This document shows positions 10,584 through 19,551 of a stretch of 64,000 nt of DNA, piece after piece. Under the pieces are notes generated by a model that saw only the letters and a list, made by a program, of their open reading frames with translations, was not told the origin of the DNA and did no database searches. Location: contig NZ_JAAAUC010000005.1 in assembly GCF_009908165.1 (NCBI RefSeq), forward strand, positions 1 to 64,000, given 5' to 3'. A program made the position numbers and the translations under genes. The DNA is from Frigidibacter albus. Its GTDB lineage: Bacteria; Pseudomonadota; Alphaproteobacteria; Rhodobacterales; Rhodobacteraceae. Every line of letters begins with the position of its first letter. The first letter of the stretch is position 1.

Positions 10584-10970
10584 ATGACCGAACAGACGTT
10601 GAGCTTCAAGGAAATGTGCGCGCGGTTCGACGTGACCCCGCGCACCCTGCGCTATTACGAGTACATCGAGCTTCTGAACCCCGGCAAAGAGGGCCGCGCC
10701 CGCTTCTACGGCCCGCGCGAGGTGGCGCGGATGACGCTGATCCTGCGCGGCCGCCGCTTCGGCTTCAGCCTCGAGGAGGTGCGGCAATGGCTGCTGCTCT
10801 ACGATCAGAAGGGGACGCAGGCGCAATACCGGGTCTGGGTCGAACTTGCAGATCGCCAGCTTGCCGAACTCGACCGCCAGCGGCGCGACCTCGACGCAAC
10901 CATCGCCGACCTGCGCCAGCTGCGTGATGCCAGCGCCGCGACACTGACCGAGGATTCGCCCCCAGCCTGA
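10584..10970 (+). CDS. MerR-family transcriptional regulator (first of tandem pair)
   Basis: A 128-residue cytosolic regulator: winged HTH (residues 7-75, FKEMCARFDVTPRTLRYYEY) followed by a dimerising coiled coil rich in Q/R/L/D. It lacks the C-terminal cysteine cluster of metal-sensing MerR proteins, so an organic or acyl-CoA ligand is more likely. It is roughly half identical over the DNA-binding part to the next MerR gene (11238-11630), including the TLILRGRRFGF block, which points to a tandem duplication. It is probably a local regulator of the downstream beta-oxidation cluster. Confidence 0.88.
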   Translation: MTEQTLSFKEMCARFDVTPRTLRYYEYIELLNPGKEGRARFYGPREVARMTLILRGRRFGFSLEEVRQWLLLYDQKGTQAQYRVWVELADRQLAELDRQRRDLDATIADLRQLRDASAATLTEDSPPA

Positions 10971-11109
10971 CCGATCCGCGCCCCTCCCGCAAAATTTCTT
11001 GCGGTGGCCAAAAACCGCCTATCCCCAGCGCCTTGCACAGCGGGATATCCTTGCGCGGGCCAAGTCCCCGGGCTCACGAAATTTCCCGGCGCGCCCCGTT
11101 TCTTTCCTG

Positions 11110-11160
11110 ACATGACGTCACGAATTTGGTGACGCCACGTTACGTTTACGTTCACGTCAC
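11110..11160 (+). promoter_or_regulatory. Candidate LiuR/MerR operator upstream of the beta-oxidation cluster
   Basis: The stretch contains repeated ACGT-centred motifs: TGACGTCACG, then TTACGTTTACGTTCACGTCA immediately before the second MerR gene. From memory, the LiuR (MerR-family) operator of proteobacteria is a palindrome built on ACGT-N2-ACGT, which fits well. TTGTAAGCTTGCTCAA follows. I infer autoregulation and control of the genes downstream; the promoter boxes themselves are not clear. Confidence 0.5.
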
Positions 11161-11237
11161 CTTCGCTTGTAAGCTTGCTCAAATCGGACCATCTGCCGCT
11201 CCATGACGCTACGACAGTTGCATGGAAAGACAGTGCC

Positions 11238-11630
11238 ATGAGTGAACAGGTTATGACCATCCGCGAGATGTGCGACACCTATGACGTGACCCCGCGCGCG
11301 CTGCGCTTTTACGAGAGCAAGGAGCTGCTGTTCCCGATCCGTGAAGGCCAGCGCCGGCTGTTCACGCGGCGCGACCGCGCCAGGCTGACGCTCATTCTGC
11401 GCGGCAAACGCTTCGGCTTCACGCTCGAGGATATCCGCCAGCTGCTCGACCTCTACGAGATGGGCGATGGCCAACAGACGCAACTGGCCCGCACGCTCGA
11501 CGTGGCGCGCGGCCGGCTGGCCGAGATGGAGCGTCAGCACAGCGACCTCGGCGACGCGATTGCCGAGCTGAAAGATCAGATTAGCTGGGGCGAGGAGAAG
11601 CTCGCCAAGGCCGAGACCAAACCGGGCTGA
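11238..11630 (+). CDS. MerR-family regulator, LiuR-like, heading a beta-oxidation cluster
   Basis: A 130-residue regulator with an N-terminal winged HTH ([20 protein letters not shown]) and a C-terminal helical dimerisation segment ([19 protein letters not shown]). It lacks metal-binding cysteine pairs. The ATG at 11238 matches the start of homologues; the upstream in-frame TTG at 11175 is rejected. It lies 44 bases upstream of the acyl-CoA dehydrogenase gene in the same direction and just after ACGT-rich operator-like sequence. In proteobacteria LiuR-type MerR proteins control branched-chain or fatty acyl-CoA degradation, which fits this context. Confidence 0.88.
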   Translation: MSEQVMTIREMCDTYDVTPRALRFYESKELLFPIREGQRRLFTRRDRARLTLILRGKRFGFTLEDIRQLLDLYEMGDGQQTQLARTLDVARGRLAEMERQHSDLGDAIAELKDQISWGEEKLAKAETKPG

Positions 11631-11674
11631 CGGCACAGCCGCCGCAGGCCGGGATACGAACAGGGAGGAAGACC

Positions 11675-13453
11675 ATGCCAAGCTACATCGCCCCCACGAA
11701 GGACATGCAATTCGTTCTTCATGACGTGCTGAAAGTCACCGAAACCGGCGTTCCGGGCTATGACGATCTGGAACGCGACTTCACCGAAGCGGTGCTCGAT
11801 GCCGCCGGCAAGGTCTCGACCGAGGTTCTGGCCCCGCTGAACGTGGTCGGCGACCAGGTCGGCTGCGTGATGGAGAACGGCGTGGTCCGCACCCCCGAAG
11901 GGTTCAAGGCCGCCTTCGCCGCCATGAAGGACGGCGGCTGGACCGCGCTTGACTGCGATCCCGAGTATGGCGGGCAGGGGATGCCCTATGTGCTGGCAAC
12001 AGCGGTGGGCGAGATGTTCGTGTCGGCCAACATGGCCTTCAACATGTATCAGGGCCTGACCCACGGCGCCTATTCGGCGATCCACGCCCATGGCACCGCC
12101 GAGCAGAAGCAGACCTACCTGCCCAAGATGGTCAGCTGCGACTGGACCGGCACCATGAACCTGACCGAACCGCATTGCGGCACCGATCTGGGCATGATGC
12201 GCACCAAGGCCGAACCGCAGGACGACGGCAGCTACAAGATCACCGGCCAGAAGATCTTCATCTCGGCCGGCGAGCATGATCTGGCCGAGAACATCATCCA
12301 TCTGGTGCTGGCCAAGGCTCCGGGCGGCGGCGAGGGCACCAAGGGCATCTCGCTGTTCATCGTGCCGAAGGTGCTGGTGAACGACGATGGCAGCCTTGGC
12401 GCGCGCAACGCAGTTAGCTGCGGCAAGATCGAAGAGAAGATGGGCATCCACGGCAACTCCACCTGCGTCATGAACTATGACGGCGCGACCGGCTGGCTGC
12501 TGGGCGATCTGCACAAGGGCATGCGCGCCATGTTCACCATGATGAACGAGGCGCGGCTCGGGGTTGGCCTGCAAGGCTATGCCGTGGGCGAGGCCGCCTA
12601 TCAGAACGCGGTGATCTACGCCAAGGACCGCCTGCAGGGCCGCGCCGTCACCGGCGCCGAAAATCCCTCGGGCCCCGCCGATCCGCTGATCGTGCATCCC
12701 GACATCCGCCGGATGCTGATGGACCAGAAATCCTTCCTCGAAGGCGCCCGCGCCTTCACCTTCTGGGGCGCGCATCTGATCGACCGCTCGCGCCGCGCGG
12801 ACGATGCCGCGGCAGAGGGGCTGGTGTCGCTGATGACCCCGGTGCTGAAGGGCTTCCTCACCGACAAGGGCTTTGAAACCGCGATCACCGCCCAGCAGGT
12901 CTATGGCGGCCATGGCTACATCGAGGAATGGGGCATGTCGCAATTCGCCCGCGATGCCCGCATCGCCATGATCTACGAAGGCGCCAACGGCATCCAGGCG
13001 CTGGACCTCGTCGGCCGCAAGCTGGCGCAGGATGGCGGCAAGCATGTGATGGCCTTCTTCGAGATGGTGAAGAGCTTCCTCAAGGAGAACGAAGGCGATG
13101 CCGCGCTGAAAGAGGGCTTCCTTGACCCGCTGAAAGCCGCCTCCAAGGACCTGCAATCGGCCGCGATGTTCTTCATGCAGAACGGCATGAAGACCCCCAA
13201 TGCCGCGCTGGCCGGGTCCTATGACTTCATGCATCTCTTCGGCCATGTCTGCCTGGGCTTCATGTGGGCCCGCATGGGCAAGGCCGCGATGGCGGCGCTG
13301 GAGGCCGGCGCAAGCGACACGGCGTTCTATGAGACCAAGATCGCGACGGGCCGCTACTACATGGCCCGGCAACTGCCGATGACCGCCACCCACCTTGCCC
13401 GCATCCAGTCGGGCGCCGACCCGGTGATGGCGCTGCCGGCCGAGGCGTTCTAG
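11675..13453 (+). CDS. Acyl-CoA dehydrogenase (long FadE-like form with C-terminal extension)
   Basis: A 592-residue flavoprotein that introduces the 2,3-double bond into acyl-CoA, the first step of beta-oxidation, passing electrons to ETF. Seen are the FAD/substrate region [13 protein letters not shown], the central [10 protein letters not shown] block, the catalytic-base region [24 protein letters not shown] (base in [11 protein letters not shown]) and the extra C-terminal domain of the long bacterial form. The N-terminus [19 protein letters not shown] is typical. An AGGGAGGAA ribosome site precedes the ATG. It is the first enzyme gene of a co-directional cluster with thiolase and FadB-like genes. 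Confidence 0.93.
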   Translation: MPSYIAPTKDMQFVLHDVLKVTETGVPGYDDLERDFTEAVLDAAGKVSTEVLAPLNVVGDQVGCVMENGVVRTPEGFKAAFAAMKDGGWTALDCDPEYGGQGMPYVLATAVGEMFVSANMAFNMYQGLTHGAYSAIHAHGTAEQKQTYLPKMVSCDWTGTMNLTEPHCGTDLGMMRTKAEPQDDGSYKITGQKIFISAGEHDLAENIIHLVLAKAPGGGEGTKGISLFIVPKVLVNDDGSLGARNAVSCGKIEEKMGIHGNSTCVMNYDGATGWLLGDLHKGMRAMFTMMNEARLGVGLQGYAVGEAAYQNAVIYAKDRLQGRAVTGAENPSGPADPLIVHPDIRRMLMDQKSFLEGARAFTFWGAHLIDRSRRADDAAAEGLVSLMTPVLKGFLTDKGFETAITAQQVYGGHGYIEEWGMSQFARDARIAMIYEGANGIQALDLVGRKLAQDGGKHVMAFFEMVKSFLKENEGDAALKEGFLDPLKAASKDLQSAAMFFMQNGMKTPNAALAGSYDFMHLFGHVCLGFMWARMGKAAMAALEAGASDTAFYETKIATGRYYMARQLPMTATHLARIQSGADPVMALPAEAF

Positions 13454-13488
13454 TCTCGGCAGCGACCACGGCAGCGGAGGAGAGGACG

Positions 13489-13941
13489 ATGGCCGAAGCA
13501 GAGGACAGCTGGAGCGATACACCGGCAGCCACGGGCGGCTGCCAGTGCGGCGCGGTGCGCTACCGGCTCAAAGCCGGTCCCACCCGCGCTTCGGTCTGCC
13601 ATTGCCGGATGTGCCAGCGGCAGGTTGGCGGCCCCTATGCCGCCTTCCTGAAACTGGCCGCCGGCCAGGTCACATGGCTGTCCGAACCCGCCTGGTTCGC
13701 CTCCTCCGACATCGCCGAGCGCGGCTTCTGCCCGGCCTGCGGCACGCCGCTGGCCTTCCGCGACCACGGGTCGGAGTGGATCGAGATCACCGCAGGCAGC
13801 CTGCCTGCGGGCTTCCCCTTCGCCCCGACAATGCAGTTCGGTATCGAAAGCCGGCACCCTTGGATCGACCATCTCGCCGCCCTGCCCGGCGAGGAAACCA
13901 CGGAACGGCCCGTCAGCCACCAATCGCAGGACGGTGCCTGA
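13489..13941 (+). CDS. GFA-family zinc protein (CENP-V/formaldehyde-activating type)
   Basis: A 150-residue protein with the cysteine sets expected for the GFA/CENP-V fold: GGCQCGAVRY, VCHCRMCQRQ and FCPACGTPLAF, which bind two zinc ions. Despite the family name, glutathione-dependent formaldehyde activation is not established for most members. It overlaps the next small gene by one base (TGATG) and lies 35 bases after the acyl-CoA dehydrogenase gene, so it is very likely in the same operon. Its place beside a GST in an oxidation operon hints at thiol or aldehyde handling, but that is inference. Confidence 0.85.
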   Translation: MAEAEDSWSDTPAATGGCQCGAVRYRLKAGPTRASVCHCRMCQRQVGGPYAAFLKLAAGQVTWLSEPAWFASSDIAERGFCPACGTPLAFRDHGSEWIEITAGSLPAGFPFAPTMQFGIESRHPWIDHLAALPGEETTERPVSHQSQDGA

Positions 13942-14147
13942 TGCCCAAGCGCCTGCGCCTCACCCGCCGCTTTCCCGTGGCCCTGACCGAAGATGCCTAC
14001 CGCAAGCTGAAACGCTTCAGCGACGATGCCGGCCTCACCCACGACCAGGCGCTGATCTTCCTGTTCGAGAATTTCGGCTCTGTCACCGACGAGTCGAACC
14101 TGACCCACCGCCTGCGCCTGTTCAAGGCCGAGCTGGAAACCGACTGA
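13941..14147 (+). CDS. Small conserved protein of unknown function
   Basis: A 68-residue basic protein (MPKRLRLTRRFPVALTEDAY and onward) with no signal peptide or membrane segment. The central VALTEDAYRKLKRFSDDAGL region resembles the ribbon-helix-helix/CopG type of small DNA-binding protein. The start ATG overlaps the GFA stop codon (TGATG), which argues for coupled translation and a real gene. I do not recognise a named family; a small regulator is possible. Confidence 0.6.
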   Translation: MPKRLRLTRRFPVALTEDAYRKLKRFSDDAGLTHDQALIFLFENFGSVTDESNLTHRLRLFKAELETD

Positions 14148-14174
14148 CAGCCCCCGCTGCCGAAAGGACCCAAG

Positions 14175-14810
14175 ATGACCGCGAAACTCTACTGCATGGG
14201 CGAAAGTGGCAATGCCTACAAGGCCGCCCTGACGATGACGCTGGCGGGCTTCGACTGGGAGCCGGTCTATGTCGATTTCTTCAACGGCGGTGCCCGCACA
14301 CCCGAATTTCTGGCCATCAACCCGATGGGCGAGGTGCCGGTGCTGGTCGATGGCGACCAGACCCTGACCCAGTCGGGCGTGATCCAGTACCACGCCGCTG
14401 AAAAGACCGGCCGCTTTCAGGGCGAAACCGCTGCTGACCGCGCCGAGGTGCTGCGCTGGATCCTGTGGGACAATCACAAGATGTCCTCGCAGAACGGCCC
14501 CCTGCGCTTCATGATGAACTTCCTGCCCGAGGAGAAGCGTCCCGCCGAGGCCATCGCCTGGCTGGGCGGCCGCGCGAAGGCCGCGTGGAAGACGCTCGAC
14601 CAGCATCTTGAGGGCCAGGGTTGGATCGTCGGCACCGCCCCGACCATCGCGGATTTCGCTTGCTGCGGCTATCTCTATTACCCCGAACCCTTCGGCTTTG
14701 CCCGTGCGGACTGGCCGAATATCGACCGCTGGCTGGACGGCATCGCCGCCCTGCCCGGCTGGAAGCACCCCTATGACATGATGCCGGGCCACCCGTCCGA
14801 CAGGGCCTGA
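14175..14810 (+). CDS. Glutathione S-transferase family protein
   Basis: A 211-residue protein with an N-terminal thioredoxin-like GST domain (MTAKLYCMGESGNAYKAALT; MGEVPVLVDGDQTLTQSGVI containing the cis-proline and ES-type motif) and a C-terminal helical domain ending with the PNIDRWLDGIAALPGW block. Such enzymes conjugate or reduce substrates with glutathione in the cytosol. A GAAAGGA ribosome site precedes the ATG. It lies within the beta-oxidation cluster between the GFA protein and thiolase genes. The substrate is unknown. Confidence 0.88.
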   Translation: MTAKLYCMGESGNAYKAALTMTLAGFDWEPVYVDFFNGGARTPEFLAINPMGEVPVLVDGDQTLTQSGVIQYHAAEKTGRFQGETAADRAEVLRWILWDNHKMSSQNGPLRFMMNFLPEEKRPAEAIAWLGGRAKAAWKTLDQHLEGQGWIVGTAPTIADFACCGYLYYPEPFGFARADWPNIDRWLDGIAALPGWKHPYDMMPGHPSDRA

Positions 14811-14851
14811 GCCCGACGCCCGTGCCGCACAAGACGACCGAGGAGGATACC

Positions 14852-16063
14852 ATGACCGAAGCCTATATCTACGACGCCGCCCGCACCCCGCGCGGCAAGG
14901 GCCGCCCCGATGGCGCGCTGCATGAAGTGACCTCGGTGGCGCTGTCCGCCCGGCTGCTGAACGCGGTGAAAGACCGCAACGGCCTCAACGGCGCCGCGGT
15001 CGAGGATGTGATCTGGGGCAACGTCACCCAGGTCGGCGAGCAGGGCGGCTGCCTTGCCCGCTCGGCCGTGCTGATGTCGGATCTGGACGAAGGCATCCCC
15101 GGCCTCGCCATCAACCGCTTCTGCGCCTCGGGCATGGAGGCGGTGAACCTTGCCGCCAATCAGGTCAAGGCCGGCGCCGGCATGGGCTATATCGCCGGCG
15201 GGGTCGAGATGATGGGCCGCGTGGCGATGGGCTCTGACGGCGCCGCCATCGCCGTCGATCCGACCCTGGCAATGAAGACCTATTTCGTGCCGCAGGGCAT
15301 CTCCGCCGACATCATCGCCACCGAGTACGGCTTCAGCCGCACCGAGGCCGATGCGCTGGCCGTGGAATCGCAGCGCCGCGCCGCCGAGGCCTGGGCCGAC
15401 AATCGCTTCGCCAAATCCATCGTCCCGGTGCGCGACCAGAATGGCGTCGTGATCCTCGGCTCCGATGAATACATGCGCCCCGGCACCGACATGCAAAGCC
15501 TTGGCGCGCTGAAGGCCAGCTTCAAGGACATGGGCGAGTCCATGCCCGGCTTCGACAAGATCGCCCTGATGAAGTACCCGCATCTGGAGCGGATCGAGCA
15601 TATCCACCATGCCGGCAACTCGTCCGGCATCGTCGATGGCGCCGCCGCCGTGCTGATCGGCAACAAGGAGTTCGGCGAGAAATGGGGCCTCAAACCCCGC
15701 GCCCGCATCCGCGCCACCGCCAAGATCGGCACCGATCCCACCATCATGCTGACCGGCCCGGTGCCGGTGACCGAGAAGATCCTGCGCGAGGCCGGCATGT
15801 CGATTTCCGACATCGACCTCTTCGAGGTGAACGAGGCCTTTGCCGCCGTGGTCCTGCGCTTCATGCAGGCCTTCGACGTCGATGCCTCCAAGGTCAACGT
15901 CAATGGCGGCTCCATCGCCATGGGCCACCCGCTTGGCGCGACCGGCGCCATCATCATCGGCACCATGCTCGATGAGCTGGAACGCCGCGGCCTCGGCACG
16001 GCCCTCGCCACGCTCTGCATCGCCAGCGGCATGGGCGCCGCCACCATCATCGAGCGGGTGTGA
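14852..16063 (+). CDS. Acetyl-CoA C-acyltransferase (thiolase)
   Basis: A 403-residue thiolase that cleaves 3-ketoacyl-CoA with CoA to acetyl-CoA and a shortened acyl-CoA, the last step of beta-oxidation. The nucleophile is Cys91 in INRFCASGMEAV; the C-terminal histidine motif GGSIAMGHPLGATGA and the second cysteine motif ATLCIASGMGAA are present. The ATG at 14852 follows AGGAGGATACC; an upstream frame to 14822 has no such site. It is followed closely by the cupin and FadB-like genes and is probably the FadA partner of that multifunctional protein. Confidence 0.93.
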   Translation: MTEAYIYDAARTPRGKGRPDGALHEVTSVALSARLLNAVKDRNGLNGAAVEDVIWGNVTQVGEQGGCLARSAVLMSDLDEGIPGLAINRFCASGMEAVNLAANQVKAGAGMGYIAGGVEMMGRVAMGSDGAAIAVDPTLAMKTYFVPQGISADIIATEYGFSRTEADALAVESQRRAAEAWADNRFAKSIVPVRDQNGVVILGSDEYMRPGTDMQSLGALKASFKDMGESMPGFDKIALMKYPHLERIEHIHHAGNSSGIVDGAAAVLIGNKEFGEKWGLKPRARIRATAKIGTDPTIMLTGPVPVTEKILREAGMSISDIDLFEVNEAFAAVVLRFMQAFDVDASKVNVNGGSIAMGHPLGATGAIIIGTMLDELERRGLGTALATLCIASGMGAATIIERV

Positions 16064-16097
16064 TGCAAGGCACCCCGATCAGCCAAGGGGCCAAGCG

Positions 16098-17075
16098 GTG
16101 AAGGTTGACCGCGCCAGCCTGCTGCCCGAACGCTCGTTCGAGGGCTCGTGGACGCTGCATCTGTCGGATGCGGGCGGGCTGACGCAGTTCGGCTGCAACC
16201 TGCAGATCCTGCCGCCGGGCGCGCGTTCCTCGGAACGCCACTGGCATTCGTCGGAAGACGAGGCGCTGTTCATCCTGTCGGGCAGCGCCACGGTGATCGA
16301 CGATGATGGCGAGCATCTGCTGGCCGAGGGCGATGCCGCCGTCTGGCGGCGGGGCGATCCGAACGCGCATCACCTGCGCAACGATGGCACCGCGCCCTGC
16401 CGCTACATCGTCATCGGCGCGCGGGTGGCGGGCGATGTCTGCACCTACCCGGACCTCGGCCACCGTCCGGTGAACGGGGAGGCCGACTGGCGGGTCGAAG
16501 ACGCGGCAGGCACCCGCCTGCGCGGCGGAGACCTTCCCCCGCGTCTGCGGAACCTTGCCGCCGACTGGGGCGCGCCCTTCGATGCGGGCCTCGCGCCGCA
16601 GCGCATCCAGCGCGCCGCGGACCGGGTGTGGGAGACGGAAGCCGCCTGGGAGCACCCCATCCTCGGCGGCGGCCGCGGCCCCTACAGCCACGCCATCCTT
16701 GGCGATCCCGGCGGGCTGACCCAGTTCGGGGTGCATCTCGAACAGCTGCCCCCCGGCTCGCATTCGTCCTTCCGGCACTGGCACGAGGCGGAAGACGAGA
16801 TGATCTACCTGCTGGAGGGCGAGCTGGTGCTGATCGAGGACGCGGAAACGCCCCTTCTTCCCGGCGATGCCGCCTGCTGGCCCGCGGGCCACCCTGTCGG
16901 CCATTGCCTTGAAAACCGCAGCGGGCAGGACGCCCGCTACCTGATCCTCGGCACGCGCAAGCGCCGCGATGTCATCCACTATCCAGATCACGACCTGATT
17001 ACCCAAAAGGACGGCCCCGCCCGCAGCTACCTGCACCGCGACGGCACGCCCCACCGCAAGGGAGAGAGCACATGA
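16098..17075 (+). CDS. Two-domain cupin protein
   Basis: A 325-residue protein made of two cupin_2 barrels, at about residues 20-125 and 195-310. Each barrel has the metal-ligand pattern: RHWHSSEDEALFILSG in the first and FRHWHEAEDEMIYLLEG in the second, so both sites look intact. The repeated phrase GGLTQFG before each barrel shows internal duplication. The start is taken as GTG at 16098 with AAGGGG upstream, because an ATG at 16063 runs into a stop after 12 codons. The gene overlaps the following FadB-like gene by four bases (ATGA). Its function in the operon is unknown. Confidence 0.75.
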   Translation: MKVDRASLLPERSFEGSWTLHLSDAGGLTQFGCNLQILPPGARSSERHWHSSEDEALFILSGSATVIDDDGEHLLAEGDAAVWRRGDPNAHHLRNDGTAPCRYIVIGARVAGDVCTYPDLGHRPVNGEADWRVEDAAGTRLRGGDLPPRLRNLAADWGAPFDAGLAPQRIQRAADRVWETEAAWEHPILGGGRGPYSHAILGDPGGLTQFGVHLEQLPPGSHSSFRHWHEAEDEMIYLLEGELVLIEDAETPLLPGDAACWPAGHPVGHCLENRSGQDARYLILGTRKRRDVIHYPDHDLITQKDGPARSYLHRDGTPHRKGEST

Positions 17076-19276
17076 CCGATTTCACCTACAGCCTCGGCGA
17101 CGACGGTGTCGCCATCATCACCTGGGACGTCACCGGAAAATCGATGAACGTGATGTCGCTGGCCGGCTTTGCCGAGCTTGACGGGCATATCGACACCGCG
17201 CTGGCCGATTCTGCCGTCAAGGGCGTGGTCATCACCTCGGCCAAGAAGGACTTCGCTGGCGGCATGGACCTCAACGTCATCGCCCGGATGCGCGAGGATG
17301 CCGGCGCCGAGCCGGCCAAGGGCCTTTTCGACGGCGTGATGATGATGCACGGCGTGCTGCGCAAGATCGAGCGGGCGGGGATGGACCCCAAGACGCTCAA
17401 GGGCGGCAAGCCGATTGCCGCCGCCCTGCCCGGCACCGCGCTTGGCATCGGGCTGGAACTGCCGCTGGCCTGCCACCGCATCTTCGCCGCCGACAATCCC
17501 AAGGCCAAGATCGGCCTGCCCGAGATCATGATCGGCATCTTCCCCGGTGCTGGCGGCACCACCCGCGTCTCGCGCAAGCTGGGCGCGATGGCGGCGGCGC
17601 CCTTCCTGCTGGAGGGCAAGCTGTCCGATCCGAAGTCCGCGAAGAACGCCGGACTCATTGACGAAGTGGTCCCTGCCGAAGACCTGCTGACCCGCGCCCG
17701 CGAATGGGTGCTGTCGGCCAAGGATGCCGACATCGTCAAGCCCTGGGATGCCAAGGGCTACAAGATGCCCGGCGGCGCCCCCTATCACCCCGCCGGCTTC
17801 ATGACCTTTGTCGGCGCCAGCGCCATGGTCAACGGCAAGACCCAGGGCGTCTTCCCGGCCGCCAAGGCGCTGCTGGCCGCGGTCTATGAAGGCGCGCTGG
17901 TGCCCTTCGACACCGCGCTCAAGATCGAGGCGCGCTGGTTCACCAACGTGATGCTGAACCCCTCGTCCACGGCAATGATCCGCAGCCTGTTCATCAACAA
18001 GGAAGCGCTGGAGAAGGGCGCGAACCGCCCCGGCGTGCCCGACCAGACCGTGAAGAAACTCGGCGTCCTCGGCGCCGGGATGATGGGCGCGGGCATCGCC
18101 TATGTCGCGGCCAATGCCGGGATCGAGGTGGTGCTGATCGACGCCGCACAGGACGCCGCCGACCGCGGCAAGGCCCATGCCGAGGGCATCCTTGCCAAGG
18201 GCATGAAGCGCGGCAAGGTCAGCGCGGACAAGATGGCCGAGGTTCTGGGCCGGATCACCGCCACCACCGATTACGCCGCGCTGGACGGTGCCGACCTGAT
18301 CGTCGAGGCGGTATTCGAGGACCCGAAGGTCAAGGCCGGCGTCACCGCGCAGGCCGAGGCGGTGATCCCTGCCACCGCCGTCTTCGCCACCAACACCTCG
18401 ACCCTGCCAATCAGCGATCTGGCCAAGGCCTCGGCCCGGCCCGCCAACTTCATCGGCATCCACTTCTTCAGCCCGGTGGACAAGATGATGCTGGTCGAGA
18501 TCATCCGCGGCAAGGAGACCGGCGACGTGGCCGTCGCCAAGGCGCTGGATTTCGTCCGCCAGATCCGCAAGACCCCCATCGTGGTCAACGACGCGCGGTT
18601 CTTCTACGCCAACCGCTGCATCATCCCCTACATCAACGAAGGCATCCGCATGGTGGCCGAAGGCGTCGCCCCGGCGCTGGTGGAGAATGCCGCGCGTCTG
18701 GTGGGGATGCCGCTTGGCCCGCTGCAACTGGTCGATGAAACCTCGATCGACCTGGGCGTCAAGATCGCCAAGGCCACCCGCGCCGCGATGGGCGACGCCT
18801 ATCCCGACGGCGCGGTGGACGAGGTGCTGTTCGCCCTCGCCGATCAGGGCCGCCTGGGCCGCAAGTCCAATGCCGGCTTCTACGCCTATGATGACAAGGG
18901 CGGCCGCCTCGGCCTCTGGTCCGGCCTCGCCGAGGCCTACCCGGTTTCGGACACCCAGCCAGAGCTGACCGAAGTCCAGCACCGCCTGCTGTTCGCACAG
19001 GTGCTGGAGGCGGTGCGGGCGCTGGAAGACGGCGTGCTGACCGACATCCGCGAAGGCGATGTCGGCGCGATCCTCGGCTGGGGCTTCGCGCCGTGGTCCG
19101 GCGGCCCGTTCTCCTGGCTCGACATCCTGGGGGCCGAGCGCGCGGTCGAGATCTGCGACCGGCTGACGGCGACCTATGGCGCGCGCTTCACCACCCCGGC
19201 GCTGCTGCGCGAGATGGCCAGCAAGGGTGAAACCTTCTACGGCCGGTTCACGACGGCACCTGCCAAGGCCGCGTGA
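17072..19276 (+). CDS. Multifunctional enoyl-CoA hydratase / 3-hydroxyacyl-CoA dehydrogenase (FadB/FadJ-like)
   Basis: A 734-residue fusion. Residues 1-300 are an enoyl-CoA hydratase/isomerase domain (KKDFAGGMDLNVI; IFPGAGGTTRVSRKLG). Residues about 325-500 are the NAD-binding domain (KKLGVLGAGMMGAGIAYVAA; FIGIHFFSPVDKMMLVEIIR). The C-terminal region holds the dehydrogenase dimerisation domain (RLGRKSNAGFYAY). It performs hydration and oxidation in beta-oxidation with the adjacent thiolase. The start overlaps the cupin stop (ATGA). It ends the cluster and is followed by a repeat A copy. Confidence 0.93.
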   Translation: MTDFTYSLGDDGVAIITWDVTGKSMNVMSLAGFAELDGHIDTALADSAVKGVVITSAKKDFAGGMDLNVIARMREDAGAEPAKGLFDGVMMMHGVLRKIERAGMDPKTLKGGKPIAAALPGTALGIGLELPLACHRIFAADNPKAKIGLPEIMIGIFPGAGGTTRVSRKLGAMAAAPFLLEGKLSDPKSAKNAGLIDEVVPAEDLLTRAREWVLSAKDADIVKPWDAKGYKMPGGAPYHPAGFMTFVGASAMVNGKTQGVFPAAKALLAAVYEGALVPFDTALKIEARWFTNVMLNPSSTAMIRSLFINKEALEKGANRPGVPDQTVKKLGVLGAGMMGAGIAYVAANAGIEVVLIDAAQDAADRGKAHAEGILAKGMKRGKVSADKMAEVLGRITATTDYAALDGADLIVEAVFEDPKVKAGVTAQAEAVIPATAVFATNTSTLPISDLAKASARPANFIGIHFFSPVDKMMLVEIIRGKETGDVAVAKALDFVRQIRKTPIVVNDARFFYANRCIIPYINEGIRMVAEGVAPALVENAARLVGMPLGPLQLVDETSIDLGVKIAKATRAAMGDAYPDGAVDEVLFALADQGRLGRKSNAGFYAYDDKGGRLGLWSGLAEAYPVSDTQPELTEVQHRLLFAQVLEAVRALEDGVLTDIREGDVGAILGWGFAPWSGGPFSWLDILGAERAVEICDRLTATYGARFTTPALLREMASKGETFYGRFTTAPAKAA

Positions 19277-19305
19277 GCAACTTCGGGGGCGGCTCGCCGC
19301 CCCCT

Positions 19306-19530
19306 CTTGCCCGGACTCAAGGCGCCTTGGCGCCGCCGGGCAGCGCCCGCCTCCCGGCCCGGCCACGGGCCGGGCGTTCTTCGCGGAAATCCTCCACTGG
19401 AGGATTTCTTGTCGCTCATCACCCCCCTCGGGCGGGCGCTTCTCACCCTCACCGCCTGGAACGCCGGTGGACGCAAGCCGCACCATAAAGTGCCTAGAAC
19501 TTCTGTTGCGCGCCCACCCGGCGGACGGGC
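19306..19530 (-). repeat. Intergenic repeat family A, copy 2 (inverted)
   Basis: On the minus strand this matches copy 1 block by block: GTCCGCCGGGTGGGCG, CTTTATGGTGCGGC, GCCCGAGGGGGGTGATGAGC, the AATCCTCCAGTGGAGGATT hairpin, GGCCCGTGGCCGGG and GGCGCCAAGGCGCC. The hairpin arms differ from copy 1 by compensating changes (CTTCCAGTGGAAG versus CCTCCAGTGGAGG), so pairing is preserved. It lies between the convergent FadB-like and sulfotransferase genes. Confidence 0.8.
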
Positions 19531-19551
19531 CCCGCCCTCTGACTGTGCCTT

